A stretch of DNA of 64,000 nt from Streptomyces canus (lineage in GTDB: Bacteria > Actinomycetota > Actinomycetes > Streptomycetales > Streptomycetaceae), in contig NZ_CP107989.1 of assembly GCF_041435015.1 (NCBI RefSeq), positions 2,170,001 through 2,234,000 of the forward strand, in the 5' to 3' direction. The notes below the pieces were generated by a model, which saw nothing but the letters and a program-made list of their open reading frames with translations, did not search any database and was not told the DNA's origin. Positions 27,215 through 36,663 of this stretch are shown in pieces. Positions within the stretch are counted from its first letter, which is position 1; the number at the start of each line of letters is the position of its first letter. Both the position numbers and the translations under genes were made by a program.

Positions 27215-28330
27215 TCAGACGTCGAAGTCCAGCCCCGTCTCGTCGGACTCGGGGCGGGCACGGCAGGCAAGGGTGTATCCGGCCGCGAGTTCTCCGGCCC
27301 CCAGCACGTACTGGCGGCCGGTCGTGACGGCTCCGTGGGTCACCCTGGCGCGACAGCTTCCGCACAGACCCTCGCGGCAGGCGTACGGGATGTCCGGCCG
27401 GGCCCGCAGCAGTGCGTCCAGCGCCACCCGGTCCTGGTCCTCCATGACGGCTTCGGTCGTCCGTCCGCGGAGAGAGGCGGTGATCCGCAAGGTGCGGCCG
27501 CGCGGTTCGGCCACCGGAGGTGACGGGGCCTGGGAGCCGAGGGAGAAGAGTTCGGAGCGTATCCGTGCCGGGTCGGCACCCCACCGGGTCAGGGCCGCGC
27601 GCAGCGAGGTGACCATTCCCCAGGGCCCGCAGAGGTAGAAACACGCGTGGCCGTCCGGCTCGGCGCCGACCGCGCGGAGCAGTTGCGACAGCCTCGTGGT
27701 GTCGATGTGGCCGGAGAGTATCTCGGCCTCGCGGGTCTCCCGGGTCAGCAGGTACAGCGGGAGGAACCGGTCGAAGTGGGCGTCCTTGAGGTCGGCCAGT
27801 TCGTCGGCGAGCAGCACCGACGGGGCCGTACGGTTGATGTAGAGCAGCGACACCCTGCACCGTGGATCGTCCCGCAGTGCCGCCGTGGCCATGCTCAACA
27901 GCGGGGTGATACCGCTGCCGGCGGCCACCATCACATGGTGCGCCCCGGGGCGCGCCACGATCCCGAAGCCGCCGACCGGAGGCCCGACGTCCAGCTCGTC
28001 ACCGGCAGCCAGGACGGTCGTGGCGTACTCCGCGAAGCCGCCGGGGCCGAGCCGCTTGACCACCAGGCGCAGTTCGCCCGGTACGTGGGCCGGCGGGCAG
28101 ATCGAGTAACTGCGGCGGATCCCGGTCCCGTTCAGGACATGCCGGACCGTCACGTGCTGACCGGGCCGATGGGCGAAGGCACTGGCCAGCCGGTCAGGGA
28201 GGTCCAGGGTGAGGGCCACCGCGTCCTCGGTGAGCGGCCGCACCCGCGCCACCCGCAGCCGGTGCCATCCCGTCGCCTCCCCGGTGTTGCCCACCGCGCC
28301 CTGCTCGGTACTCGTCATGGGCGCCGTCAC
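27215..28330 (-). CDS. antL: Ferredoxin reductase component of the anthraniloyl oxygenase (PaaE-like, AntL)
   Basis: 371 residues from the GTG at 28330 that overlaps the previous stop (GTGA); an ATG at 28318 is the alternative. The FAD-binding motif RRSYSICPP and the NAD(P)H-binding GSGITPLLSM form the ferredoxin-reductase half. The C-terminal domain has a plant-type [2Fe-2S] site, CREGLCGSCRA, with a fourth Cys in TLACRA. This is the architecture of PaaE, which feeds electrons to the diiron PaaA subunit. AntHIJKL are homologues of PaaABCDE that act on anthraniloyl-S-AntG in antimycin biosynthesis. The gene is fifth in an operon of overlapping cistrons. A catabolic phenylacetyl-CoA role is unlikely because paaF, paaG and paaZ are absent and an ACP and ligase are divergent neighbours. 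Confidence 0.92.
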   Translation of the reverse strand: MTAPMTSTEQGAVGNTGEATGWHRLRVARVRPLTEDAVALTLDLPDRLASAFAHRPGQHVTVRHVLNGTGIRRSYSICPPAHVPGELRLVVKRLGPGGFAEYATTVLAAGDELDVGPPVGGFGIVARPGAHHVMVAAGSGITPLLSMATAALRDDPRCRVSLLYINRTAPSVLLADELADLKDAHFDRFLPLYLLTRETREAEILSGHIDTTRLSQLLRAVGAEPDGHACFYLCGPWGMVTSLRAALTRWGADPARIRSELFSLGSQAPSPPVAEPRGRTLRITASLRGRTTEAVMEDQDRVALDALLRARPDIPYACREGLCGSCRARVTHGAVTTGRQYVLGAGELAAGYTLACRARPESDETGLDFDV

Positions 28331-28824
28331 ACCGCCTTCATGTGGGCGAAGGACTCCCGGCAGGCGGTGCACACCAGGATCGTCTGGCATCCGGTCGACC
28401 CGAACGGGCCGAGCGGCCGGGTCGCCACGGAACCGCAGTTCGGGCAGGGCCGGCCGAGACCGAGCCGGACCTGCAGCGGTGCTCCGGCGGCACCGGGGGG
28501 CACGATGCCGTGTTCGGCGAGCTTGCGGCGACCCGCCTCGCTGATCCACTCGGTGGTCCACGCGGGCGAGAGCGCCCACGTCACCCGCCCTTCGGGATGC
28601 CCGCAATCCGCCAGTACGGTCCGCAGATCGGCCTCGATCAGCGGGAGCGCCGGACAGCCGAGGTAGGTCGGCGTGACGACGACCTCGATCACACGGTCCG
28701 CCCCCTCCCGCACCGAACGGATCACTCCCAGGTCGGCCAGCGTGATCATCGAAAGTTCCGGGTCCGGTACGACCTCGACCCGGGCCCGGACCTGGTCGGG
28801 GTTCAGCCGGACGGCCGCGCTCAC
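28327..28824 (-). CDS. antK: PaaD-like (MIP18-family) maturation subunit, AntK
   Basis: 165 residues. The N-terminal MIP18/DUF59 domain (VVPDPELSMITLADLGVIRSV) is followed by a C-terminal cysteine module (CPNCGS, then CQTILVCTACRESF) like PaaD. PaaD proteins are thought to help assemble the metal centres of the Paa oxygenase. GTG start at 28824 overlaps the stop of the previous gene, and the stop overlaps the next start. The position between PaaC- and PaaE-like genes is the standard order. In antimycin clusters the counterpart is AntK. Confidence 0.9.
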   Translation of the reverse strand: MSAAVRLNPDQVRARVEVVPDPELSMITLADLGVIRSVREGADRVIEVVVTPTYLGCPALPLIEADLRTVLADCGHPEGRVTWALSPAWTTEWISEAGRRKLAEHGIVPPGAAGAPLQVRLGLGRPCPNCGSVATRPLGPFGSTGCQTILVCTACRESFAHMKAV

Positions 28825-29609
28825 CAGTGGCCTCCGGGATACTGCCGGAAAACCGACTGGAACTCGGCCAGCAGCGGGGCGAATGCCTCGGTGTGAAGTC
28901 CCGATCGCCCGCCGGTCGCCTGCCAGGACGGCGCCGGGAGGGTGAGCCCGGCCTCCGTCAGAACCTCGGTCACCTCCCGTTCCCAAGCGGCCCGGAGGCG
29001 GGCCGGGGCGACCGCCGTGCCGTCGGTGTCGAGCCGAGTCGTCAGGTCGTCCTCCTCGAACAGCTCGGCTGCATAGGGCCATACGTGTTCCAGACCCGCC
29101 TGCATCCGCCGATGGCTCTCCTCGGTTCCCAGACCCAGCCGTACGGTCCATTGCGAGGCGTGCAGGCAGTGGTACTCCGCCTCCTTGGCCGCGCGAGAGG
29201 CAAAGGACGCCAGCCCTTCGTCGGCCGATGCCGCCAGCTCCGTGTACAGCAGGGCCGTGTAGTGCGTGTACGCCAACTGCCGGGCGATGGTCGCGGCGAA
29301 GTCGCCGTTGGACAGCTCCAGCAGCAGCGCGCTGCGGAACTCGCGCTCGGTCCTGCGGTAGGCGAAGTCGTCGTCGCTGCGGTTCGTCCCGTCCGAACGG
29401 CCGCTGAGGCCCAGCAGGACTCTGGCGTGGCCGAGCAGGTCCACTGCGATGTTCGACAGGGCCAGATCCTCTTCGATGGTGGGGGCGTTGGTCACCCAGG
29501 CGCACAGTCGCTGACAGAGGATCAGCGCGTCGTCACCGAGCCTGAGGGCGTACTCGGCGATGTCGTGGTCCCGCCTGGCCCCGAGGGCAACGGGGAGTTC
29601 ACTCGTCAT
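28821..29609 (-). CDS. antJ: PaaC-like structural subunit of the multicomponent oxygenase, AntJ
   Basis: 262 residues, ferritin-like helical protein. Blocks such as ALRLGDDALILCQRLCAW, LSNIAVDLLGHARVLL and AKEAEYHCLHASQWTVRLG match PaaC. That subunit forms the heterotetramer core with the catalytic PaaA and lacks a complete metal site. Start ATG at 29609; it overlaps the PaaB-like gene by 11 bp and the PaaD-like gene by four. In the antimycin pathway this is AntJ, part of the oxygenase that converts anthraniloyl-AntG towards 3-aminosalicylate. Confidence 0.92.
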   Translation of the reverse strand: MTSELPVALGARRDHDIAEYALRLGDDALILCQRLCAWVTNAPTIEEDLALSNIAVDLLGHARVLLGLSGRSDGTNRSDDDFAYRRTEREFRSALLLELSNGDFAATIARQLAYTHYTALLYTELAASADEGLASFASRAAKEAEYHCLHASQWTVRLGLGTEESHRRMQAGLEHVWPYAAELFEEDDLTTRLDTDGTAVAPARLRAAWEREVTEVLTEAGLTLPAPSWQATGGRSGLHTEAFAPLLAEFQSVFRQYPGGHW

Positions 29610-29901
29610 GGTCGCCTGCCTCGCTGAGCGGCACGTACATCTGCGGATACCGGTAGGGCTTGTCGGCTCCGTTGCTGAAGAAGGGGTCTTTCTCACCGGG
29701 AGACGAGGCCCGCACCGCGTCGGAGCGCACCACCCAGATCGACAGCGGGTCCCCGCGGCGGGTGTACAGGTCCCTGGCGTTGGCGATGGCCATGTCCGCG
29801 TCCGCGCCGTGAACCGAACCGACGTGCTGGTGGGAGAGGCCCCGGCGCGGCCTGATGAACACCTCCCAGGGCGTCTGCCCCCCGGTGGTTTCGCAGCTCA
29901 T
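29599..29901 (-). CDS. antI: PaaB-like subunit of the multicomponent oxygenase, AntI
   Basis: 100 residues. The start [28 protein letters not shown] and the later [11 protein letters not shown] segment are characteristic of PaaB, a small subunit that bridges PaaAC dimers. ATGA overlap with the PaaA-like gene and an 11-bp overlap with the PaaC-like gene indicate one transcript. In antimycin clusters it corresponds to AntI. Confidence 0.93.
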   Translation of the reverse strand: MSCETTGGQTPWEVFIRPRRGLSHQHVGSVHGADADMAIANARDLYTRRGDPLSIWVVRSDAVRASSPGEKDPFFSNGADKPYRYPQMYVPLSEAGDHDE

Positions 29902-30917
29902 GGCTCCTGCCTCTCCGTCACCGGGCGTGCCGCGTAGGCGTCGACCGCCGCGCGCACCCAGGCGCCGTTCTCGTGGGCCGCCACGCGGTGCGCCAGCCGC
30001 TGTCGGCCGCACTGTGCGCCGGCGGCCAGGGCCGTGCGGTACACCTGCCAGGTCACCGGGGCGAAGTCGTAGTGCCCGCGCTTCTCGTTCCAGCGGATCG
30101 TCGGGTCGGGCAGAGTCACCCCGAGCCGCTCCGCCTGCGGGACGACGTTGTCCATGAAGCGCTGCCGCAGTTCGTCGTTGGTGTGGCGTTTGATCCCCCA
30201 GGCCATCGAACGGCGACTGAGCGCGGCGCCCAGGGCCGCGGCCCGCGTGTCCCCGCCGTCGCCCGCGGCCGTGTCCGGCGGGCCGAACATCAGGGCCACC
30301 GCAGGCAGCCACCATCGGTCAACGGCGTCCTGTGCCATCTCCTGCTGCTCCCGCGTGCCCCGGCACAACGCCCAGAGCAGGTCGTATCCCTGACGGACGT
30401 GGAAGGTTTCCTCCTGGCACACCCGCTGCATGGCCCTCGCATACGGGCCGTAGGAAGTGCGGCACAGCGGGGCCTGGTTGATCACCGCCGCGCCGTCCGT
30501 CAACCAGGCGATCGCCCCGGTGTCGGCCCAGGTCCGGGCGGGGTGGTTGAACGTGTCCGAGGACCGCTGGTGTCCGCTGTGCAACGCGTCGAGAAGTTCG
30601 GCCCGGGTGACGCCCAGGGTCTCCGCCGCCGCGTACAGGTACAGGCCGTGTCCAGCCTCGTCCTGCACCTTGGCGAGCAGGGCCGCCTTGCGATGCAGGG
30701 AGGGGGCCCGGGTCAGCCAGGAACCCTCCGGCTGCATCCCGATGATCTCCGAGTGCGCGTGCTGAGCGATCTGCCGGAGCACCATCCGCCGGTAGCCGTC
30801 GGGCAGCCAGTCCCGGGGTTCGATGCACTCGTCGGACGCGACGAGCGCATCGAAGTACTGGTCACGTTGCTTCACGTCGTCCGCGGCAGCGGCCGTGGAA
30901 TCTGCCTCGGTGGTCAC
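29898..30917 (-). CDS. antH: PaaA-like diiron oxygenase catalytic subunit, AntH
   Basis: 339 residues. The ferritin-like four-helix core carries carboxylate-bridged diiron ligands in [15 protein letters not shown] and [14 protein letters not shown], plus [15 protein letters not shown] near the N-terminus. The start is GTG at 30917 with GGAGG upstream. It leads the operon antHIJKL-N-O-P. PaaA epoxidises phenylacetyl-CoA; in antimycin biosynthesis the homologue AntH, with AntIJKL, oxidises anthraniloyl-S-ACP, leading by ring epoxidation and migration to 3-aminosalicyl-ACP. The divergent ACP and ligase genes 200 bp away make that the more likely substrate here. Confidence 0.93.
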   Translation of the reverse strand: MTTEADSTAAAADDVKQRDQYFDALVASDECIEPRDWLPDGYRRMVLRQIAQHAHSEIIGMQPEGSWLTRAPSLHRKAALLAKVQDEAGHGLYLYAAAETLGVTRAELLDALHSGHQRSSDTFNHPARTWADTGAIAWLTDGAAVINQAPLCRTSYGPYARAMQRVCQEETFHVRQGYDLLWALCRGTREQQEMAQDAVDRWWLPAVALMFGPPDTAAGDGGDTRAAALGAALSRRSMAWGIKRHTNDELRQRFMDNVVPQAERLGVTLPDPTIRWNEKRGHYDFAPVTWQVYRTALAAGAQCGRQRLAHRVAAHENGAWVRAAVDAYAARPVTERQEP

Positions 30918-31116
30918 CTGGAACCTCCACTCCCCCTCTTCCTGGAGGGCTTCACATACGGAGGAGTGGCGGCGCGGTGGTTTCCATCCCTCACCGGTTG
31001 TCGAAATGGCGTGAGCAACACCACAGCGGTGGCAGGGATTGTCGGCGCCCTCCCGTTCCTCCTTCCGAGACGAGAGACCGCTTGGCATTGCGAACCGTTG
31101 TGAAAGGTGGACAGGC
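30918..31116. promoter_or_regulatory. Divergent promoter region for antH operon and antG-antF
   Basis: A 199-bp spacer between the GTG of the PaaA-like gene (- strand) and the GTG of the ACP gene (+ strand). It must hold both promoters. In antimycin producers the same divergent spacer is recognised by the ECF factor AntA. I do not see convincing -10/-35 hexamers and do not remember the AntA consensus well enough to call it. ttgtcg appears at 30998-31003 and 31039-31044 in the same direction. Confidence 0.55.
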
Positions 31117-31368
31117 GTGAGCACCATACGAGAGCTACTCACCGAACTGACCGGGACGTCGGAGTACGCCGAGAAACTCAGCGACGACACAGATCTGGCC
31201 GCCAGCGGTATCGACTCGGGGGACCTCGTTCGTCTGATCCTGCTCGTCGAACAGAACACGGGAGTGGAGATCACCGCCCAGGACATGGAGCAACTGTCCA
31301 CGATCGCGGACTACGAACGGTTCCTCGCCGCCCGTGCCGACTCCGTGCCGCAGCCTGGCAGTGCGTGA
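31117..31368 (+). CDS. antG: Acyl carrier protein for anthranilate (AntG-like)
   Basis: 83 residues, acidic, four-helix carrier protein. The phosphopantetheine site is Ser34 in the motif [16 protein letters not shown]. The start is the GTG at 31117, which follows AAAGG at good distance. The stop overlaps the ATG of the ligase (TGATG), so carrier and ligase are co-translated. In antimycin biosynthesis AntG carries anthraniloyl and then 3-aminosalicyl groups while AntHIJKL act. No phosphopantetheinyl transferase (AntQ) is encoded in the window, so a distant one would be needed. Confidence 0.9.
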   Translation: MSTIRELLTELTGTSEYAEKLSDDTDLAASGIDSGDLVRLILLVEQNTGVEITAQDMEQLSTIADYERFLAARADSVPQPGSA

Positions 31369-32879
31369 TGTGGCTGACCCAGTTGCTCCAGCGCAACCGC
31401 CAGTGCTTCCCCGACCGGACGGCACTGGTGGACGCGCGCCGCTCGGTCACCTGGGCCGAACTCCACGACAGGGTGGCCCGGCTCGCCCACGGGCTTTCCG
31501 GGCGCGGCATCCGCCGTGGCGACCGCGTGGCCGTCCTCTCGCTGGATCGCGTCGAGGTGCTGGAGACTTACTTCGCACTGGCCCGTCTCGGAGCGCTGTT
31601 CGTCCCGCTCAATCACAGCCTGACCCCCGCCGAGGTGACCGGGATCGCGGAGTCCTGCGAACCGGTGGCGGTGATCGGTGAGTCGGCCCTGCTGGATCGG
31701 CATCCGGACCTGCCTGTGCGGATCCGTGTGCCGGTGGACGGCGCGGAGTTCGCCGCACTGTGCGAGACGGACGGGCCGGCCCTTCCCGACGCGCCCGTGC
31801 CGGACCCTGGCGGAACCCCGGGGCTTCCCGACGTGCCGGACGACTCGCCGGCCGCGATCCTGCACACCTCGGCGACCACCGGCCGGGCCAAGGGCGTCGC
31901 CGTCGACCACGCCTCGTTCCGGGCCATCGCGCTCGGCTGGCTCGCCCAGGCGCGGCCCACGAACGACATCGTGCTGGTCAACTGCTGCCCGCTGTACCAC
32001 GGCAGCATGGTGGTCTCCCTCACCTATATGGCCGCGGGTGCCACCGTGGTGCTCATGCCGGGCTTCCAGCCGCAGCGGGCGCTGGCCGCAATCGAGGACA
32101 ACCGGGCCACGCACGTCTGGCTGGTGCCTCAGATGATCCGTTTCCTGATGCAGTCGAAGTCGCTGCAGGGCACGGACCTGTCCAGTCTGCGGGAGGTGCT
32201 CTACGGTGCCGCGCCGATGCCGCCGGAGGTCTACGCCGAGGCCGTCGAGCGGCTCGGCTGTGGCTTCCGGCACGTCTATGGGATGACCGAGGTGGGCGGT
32301 CCGTTCGTCACGCTCGGTCCGGACGAGCACCCCGCGCCGGGCGGCACCGACGTGATCCCGGCCGGCCGGGTGATCCCCGGCATGTCGGTGAAGGCCCTGG
32401 ACCCGAAGGACCAGGAGGTGCCCCACGGCGTCATCGGGGAGATCTGTGCGCGTGGCCCCGGTCTGATGCGCGGCTATTGGAACGACGAGAAGGCCACCGC
32501 CGACATCACGACGACGGACGGCTGGATCCGCACCGGCGACCTCGGCTTCCTCGACCGCGACGGCCGGGTGCACCTGATCGATCGGAGCAAGGACCTGATC
32601 ATCCGGGCAGGACAGAACGTCTACCCCAGGGAGATCGAACAGGCTCTGCGTTCCCATCCCGCGGTGCACGACGCGGCCGTGGTCGGGGTCACGGACGCCG
32701 ACTACGGCGAGGTGCCGCTGGCCTTCGTGGTGGCCGAGGACGGGACCACCCCCGACGAGGTGTCTGCCCACCTGGTCGGCCTCCTCGCCGCCTACAAACG
32801 GCCCCGACACATCCGGTTCATCGAAGAGGTGCCCAGGAACCCCGCAGGAAAAATCCTCAAGAAGTCGCTGCCCCTCTGA
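31368..32879 (+). CDS. antF: Acyl (anthranilate)-ACP/CoA ligase, AMP-forming (AntF-like)
   Basis: 503 residues of the ANL superfamily. The P-loop reads TSATTGRAKGV, the adenine motif YGMTEVGG, and the hinge motif GWIRTGDLGFLDRDG. The catalytic C-terminal lysine is in NPAGKILKKSL. The start is the ATG that overlaps the ACP stop by one base. Its partner ACP and the divergent tryptophan-to-anthranilate and PaaABCDE-like genes suggest that it adenylates anthranilate and loads AntG, as AntF does. Sequence alone does not exclude other aryl or acyl acids. Confidence 0.92.
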   Translation: MWLTQLLQRNRQCFPDRTALVDARRSVTWAELHDRVARLAHGLSGRGIRRGDRVAVLSLDRVEVLETYFALARLGALFVPLNHSLTPAEVTGIAESCEPVAVIGESALLDRHPDLPVRIRVPVDGAEFAALCETDGPALPDAPVPDPGGTPGLPDVPDDSPAAILHTSATTGRAKGVAVDHASFRAIALGWLAQARPTNDIVLVNCCPLYHGSMVVSLTYMAAGATVVLMPGFQPQRALAAIEDNRATHVWLVPQMIRFLMQSKSLQGTDLSSLREVLYGAAPMPPEVYAEAVERLGCGFRHVYGMTEVGGPFVTLGPDEHPAPGGTDVIPAGRVIPGMSVKALDPKDQEVPHGVIGEICARGPGLMRGYWNDEKATADITTTDGWIRTGDLGFLDRDGRVHLIDRSKDLIIRAGQNVYPREIEQALRSHPAVHDAAVVGVTDADYGEVPLAFVVAEDGTTPDEVSAHLVGLLAAYKRPRHIRFIEEVPRNPAGKILKKSLPL

Positions 32880-33240
32880 CCCGCACGCCCGGGTTGGCCC
32901 GAGCGTCCCGGCGCGCGTCTCGCGCCGCCGGCCGCGCTCGCGCCGTACCGGATCACCGACGAGGACGTGGCGGCCTGGCGGCGGCCGGAGCACACCGACC
33001 AGCTGCTGGTGCACCTCGTGGCCTACGGGGCGTTCCTGGCCGTGGACCGCGTCGAATCGGCCCTCTGCCGGCCCATCGTCCGGACATAAACGGACACATG
33101 ACGCATCGGCGGCAGGGCACAGTGACGGCACAGGTACGGAGCGAGTTCGCACTTCCACCCCACAGGGAGACGTGTGAAACTGGCGTCCCGTCCGCAGTGC
33201 GGACCCGTCCGCGCCGTCCGTCCCCCACGAAAAGTGCGCC
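32880..33240 (+). other. Intergenic region with a remnant of a carboxymuconolactone-decarboxylase-like gene end
   Basis: Between 32940 and 33089 the + strand reads PYRITDEDVAAWRR and then LVHLVAYGAFLAVDRVESAL before a TAA. This resembles the C-terminus of carboxymuconolactone-decarboxylase-like proteins but has no start of its own. The rest is non-coding. GGGAG followed by GTG at 33174 begins a frame that overlaps the next gene out of frame. Confidence 0.45.
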
Positions 33241-33906
33241 GTGCGAAATCTTTCCCTGCCGCTTGCCCTCACCGCGCGCATCTCGCCCGTCGTCGTGCTC
33301 GCCGCGGCGGGCTGGGCGCTGACGTCAGGCCCGGCCACGACGCCGGCCGCCGAGAAGGAGTCGGCGCCGCAGTCCGCCGACGAGACCCCCTCGGGCGCGT
33401 CCACGGCAGCGGCCTCGAAGCAGTACGCGGCCGCCCCCGCACCCTGCGGCAGCATCGGTACGGCCACCATCAAGTCGCTCGTACCGGGTGCCAAGACGGC
33501 CGGCAAGGAGATCCCCTCCACGGACACGGCCCTGCGTCGCACCTGCTCCTGGAACGCGCTCAAGGGGTACAACTACCGCTGGCTCGACGTCTCCTTCGAG
33601 ATCACGGAGTCCGACGCGGCGGCCGCCAAGTCGTACAAGGAGACCATCGCCGAGAAGAGCGGCGGCGGGACCGTGCCCGGTGTCGGCGACGCCGGCTACT
33701 CGGTGGTGAACCTCACCACCGAGGACAAGCAGCAGACCCGTGAAGGCGTGGTCATCATCCAGGCGTCCAACGCGCTGGTGACCGTGACGTACAACGGCAG
33801 CGACTTCGAGTCGAAGAAGGCGCCCAGCACGGACGAGATCAACAAGGGCGCCATCAAGGCCGCCAAGGAGGCGGTGGCGGCACTGGAGGGCGGCCAGAAG
33901 GCCTGA
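33241..33906 (+). CDS. Exported or membrane-anchored protein of unknown function
   Basis: 221 residues. A hydrophobic segment (about residues 12-30, ARISPVVVLAAAGWALTSG) serves as signal peptide or anchor, followed by a Thr/Ala/Ser-rich linker and a compact domain with two cysteines (APCGSIG and RRTCSWN). Such a pair recalls the secreted DUF3558-like proteins of actinomycetes. The GTG start at 33241 has only a weak site; a better GGGAG-GTG pair at 33174 opens a different frame, so a frameshift in the first 25 codons is possible. The gene stands alone, convergent with the permease gene downstream. No function can be assigned. Confidence 0.7.
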   Translation: MRNLSLPLALTARISPVVVLAAAGWALTSGPATTPAAEKESAPQSADETPSGASTAAASKQYAAAPAPCGSIGTATIKSLVPGAKTAGKEIPSTDTALRRTCSWNALKGYNYRWLDVSFEITESDAAAAKSYKETIAEKSGGGTVPGVGDAGYSVVNLTTEDKQQTREGVVIIQASNALVTVTYNGSDFESKKAPSTDEINKGAIKAAKEAVAALEGGQKA

Positions 33907-33961
33907 GCCGACAGGCCGGGACCGAGCCCGACCGCCCTCCACGCGCGCGTGACGCGAACCG

Positions 33962-35512
<1,551 letters not shown>

Positions 35513-35632
35513 GGGCAGGCCAATCGATCAGAGCGGGACGGGAGAGGCCGTGCGGGGGCCTTGGGCCCCTCTCCGCCCCGGGACGGCGGGAGGAGAGGGG
35601 GGAACAAGGTGTGGGGGGTCGCGGGTCGGACG

Positions 35633-36652
35633 TCAGGCGTTGAGGGCGGGGATGACCGTCGAGCCGTACGCGTCGATGGTCGCCTCCTGGGCGTCGTGCA
35701 TGTCGTAGACGGCGAACTGGTCGACGCCCAGCTCGCGCAGCGCGTTCAGCTTCTCGATGTGCTTCTCGACCGGTCCGATGAGGCAGAACCGGTCGACGAT
35801 CTCGTCGGGCACGAACGCGGTGTCCGGGTTGTCGGCCCGCCCGTGGTGCGAGTAGTCGTACCCCTCACGCGACTTGATGTAATCCGTCAGCTCGTCGGGT
35901 ACGGCGGCCGAGTGCTCGCCGTACTTGGAGACCAGGTCGGCGACGTGGTTGCCGACCATCCCGCCGAACCAGCGGCACTGCTCGCGCGCGTGGGCGAGTG
36001 CCTCGGGGGAGTCGTTCTCGGTGACGTAGGCGGGGGCGGCCACGCAGATCTTGACCTCGTCCGCCGAGCGGCCGGCGGCGACGGCCGCGTCCTTGACCGC
36101 CTTCACCATGTACTCGGTCAGGTACAGGTCGGCCAGCTGGAGAATGAACCCGTCAGCCTCCTCGCCGGTCATCTTCAGCGCCTTGGGGCCGTACGCCGCC
36201 ATCCATACGGGGAGTTCGGCTCCCGGCTTGATCCACGGGAACCTGATGACCGTGCCGCCGAGGTCGGCCTCGTCGCCCCGGCCGAGCGCCCGGATGACCT
36301 TCATGGCCTCGCTGATGCGGGCCAGCGTGTTGGGCTTGCGGCCCGCGACACGCATCGCGGAGTCGCCGCGGCCGATACCGCAGACCGTGCGGTTGCCGAA
36401 CATGTCGTTGAGGGTGGCGAAGGTGGAGGCGGTCACCTCCCAGGTACGGGTGCCCGGGTTGGTGACCATCGGGCCGACCTTCAACTTCGTTGTGTTCGAA
36501 AGGATCTGACTGTAGATCACGAACGGCTCCTGCCAGAGCACGGCGGAGTCGAAGGTCCACCCGTAGGTGAAGCCGTTGCGTTCGGCCCGCTTCATCAGGC
36601 TGATGACCTTCGAGGCGGGCGGATCCGTCTGCAGGACGAGTCCGAAGTCCAT
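35633..36652 (-). CDS. Luciferase-like (F420-type) oxidoreductase linked to pyrimidine catabolism
   Basis: 339 residues, TIM-barrel of the LLM superfamily. MDFGLVLQTDPP at the start, FDSAVLWQEPFV, CGIGRGDSAMR and VWMAAYGPKALKMTGEEADGFILQLAD are family blocks. These proteins use F420 or reduced flavin. The gene is 11 bp from dihydropyrimidinase and in the same direction, in a locus that has no dihydropyrimidine dehydrogenase. An attractive inference is that it reduces the pyrimidine 5,6-double bond with F420H2, or oxidatively attacks the ring. Neither is shown by the sequence. The start is the ATG that gives the standard N-terminus. Confidence 0.9.
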   Translation of the reverse strand: MDFGLVLQTDPPASKVISLMKRAERNGFTYGWTFDSAVLWQEPFVIYSQILSNTTKLKVGPMVTNPGTRTWEVTASTFATLNDMFGNRTVCGIGRGDSAMRVAGRKPNTLARISEAMKVIRALGRGDEADLGGTVIRFPWIKPGAELPVWMAAYGPKALKMTGEEADGFILQLADLYLTEYMVKAVKDAAVAAGRSADEVKICVAAPAYVTENDSPEALAHAREQCRWFGGMVGNHVADLVSKYGEHSAAVPDELTDYIKSREGYDYSHHGRADNPDTAFVPDEIVDRFCLIGPVEKHIEKLNALRELGVDQFAVYDMHDAQEATIDAYGSTVIPALNA

Positions 36653-36663
36653 GGGCGCCACTC

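Noticed and set aside
27215..30917. Catabolic phenylacetyl-CoA (paa) operon
   Set aside because: The oxygenase genes are paaABCDE-like, but paaF, G, H, J, K and Z are absent. The neighbours are tryptophan dioxygenase, kynureninase, an ACP and a ligase, which fit the antimycin starter pathway.
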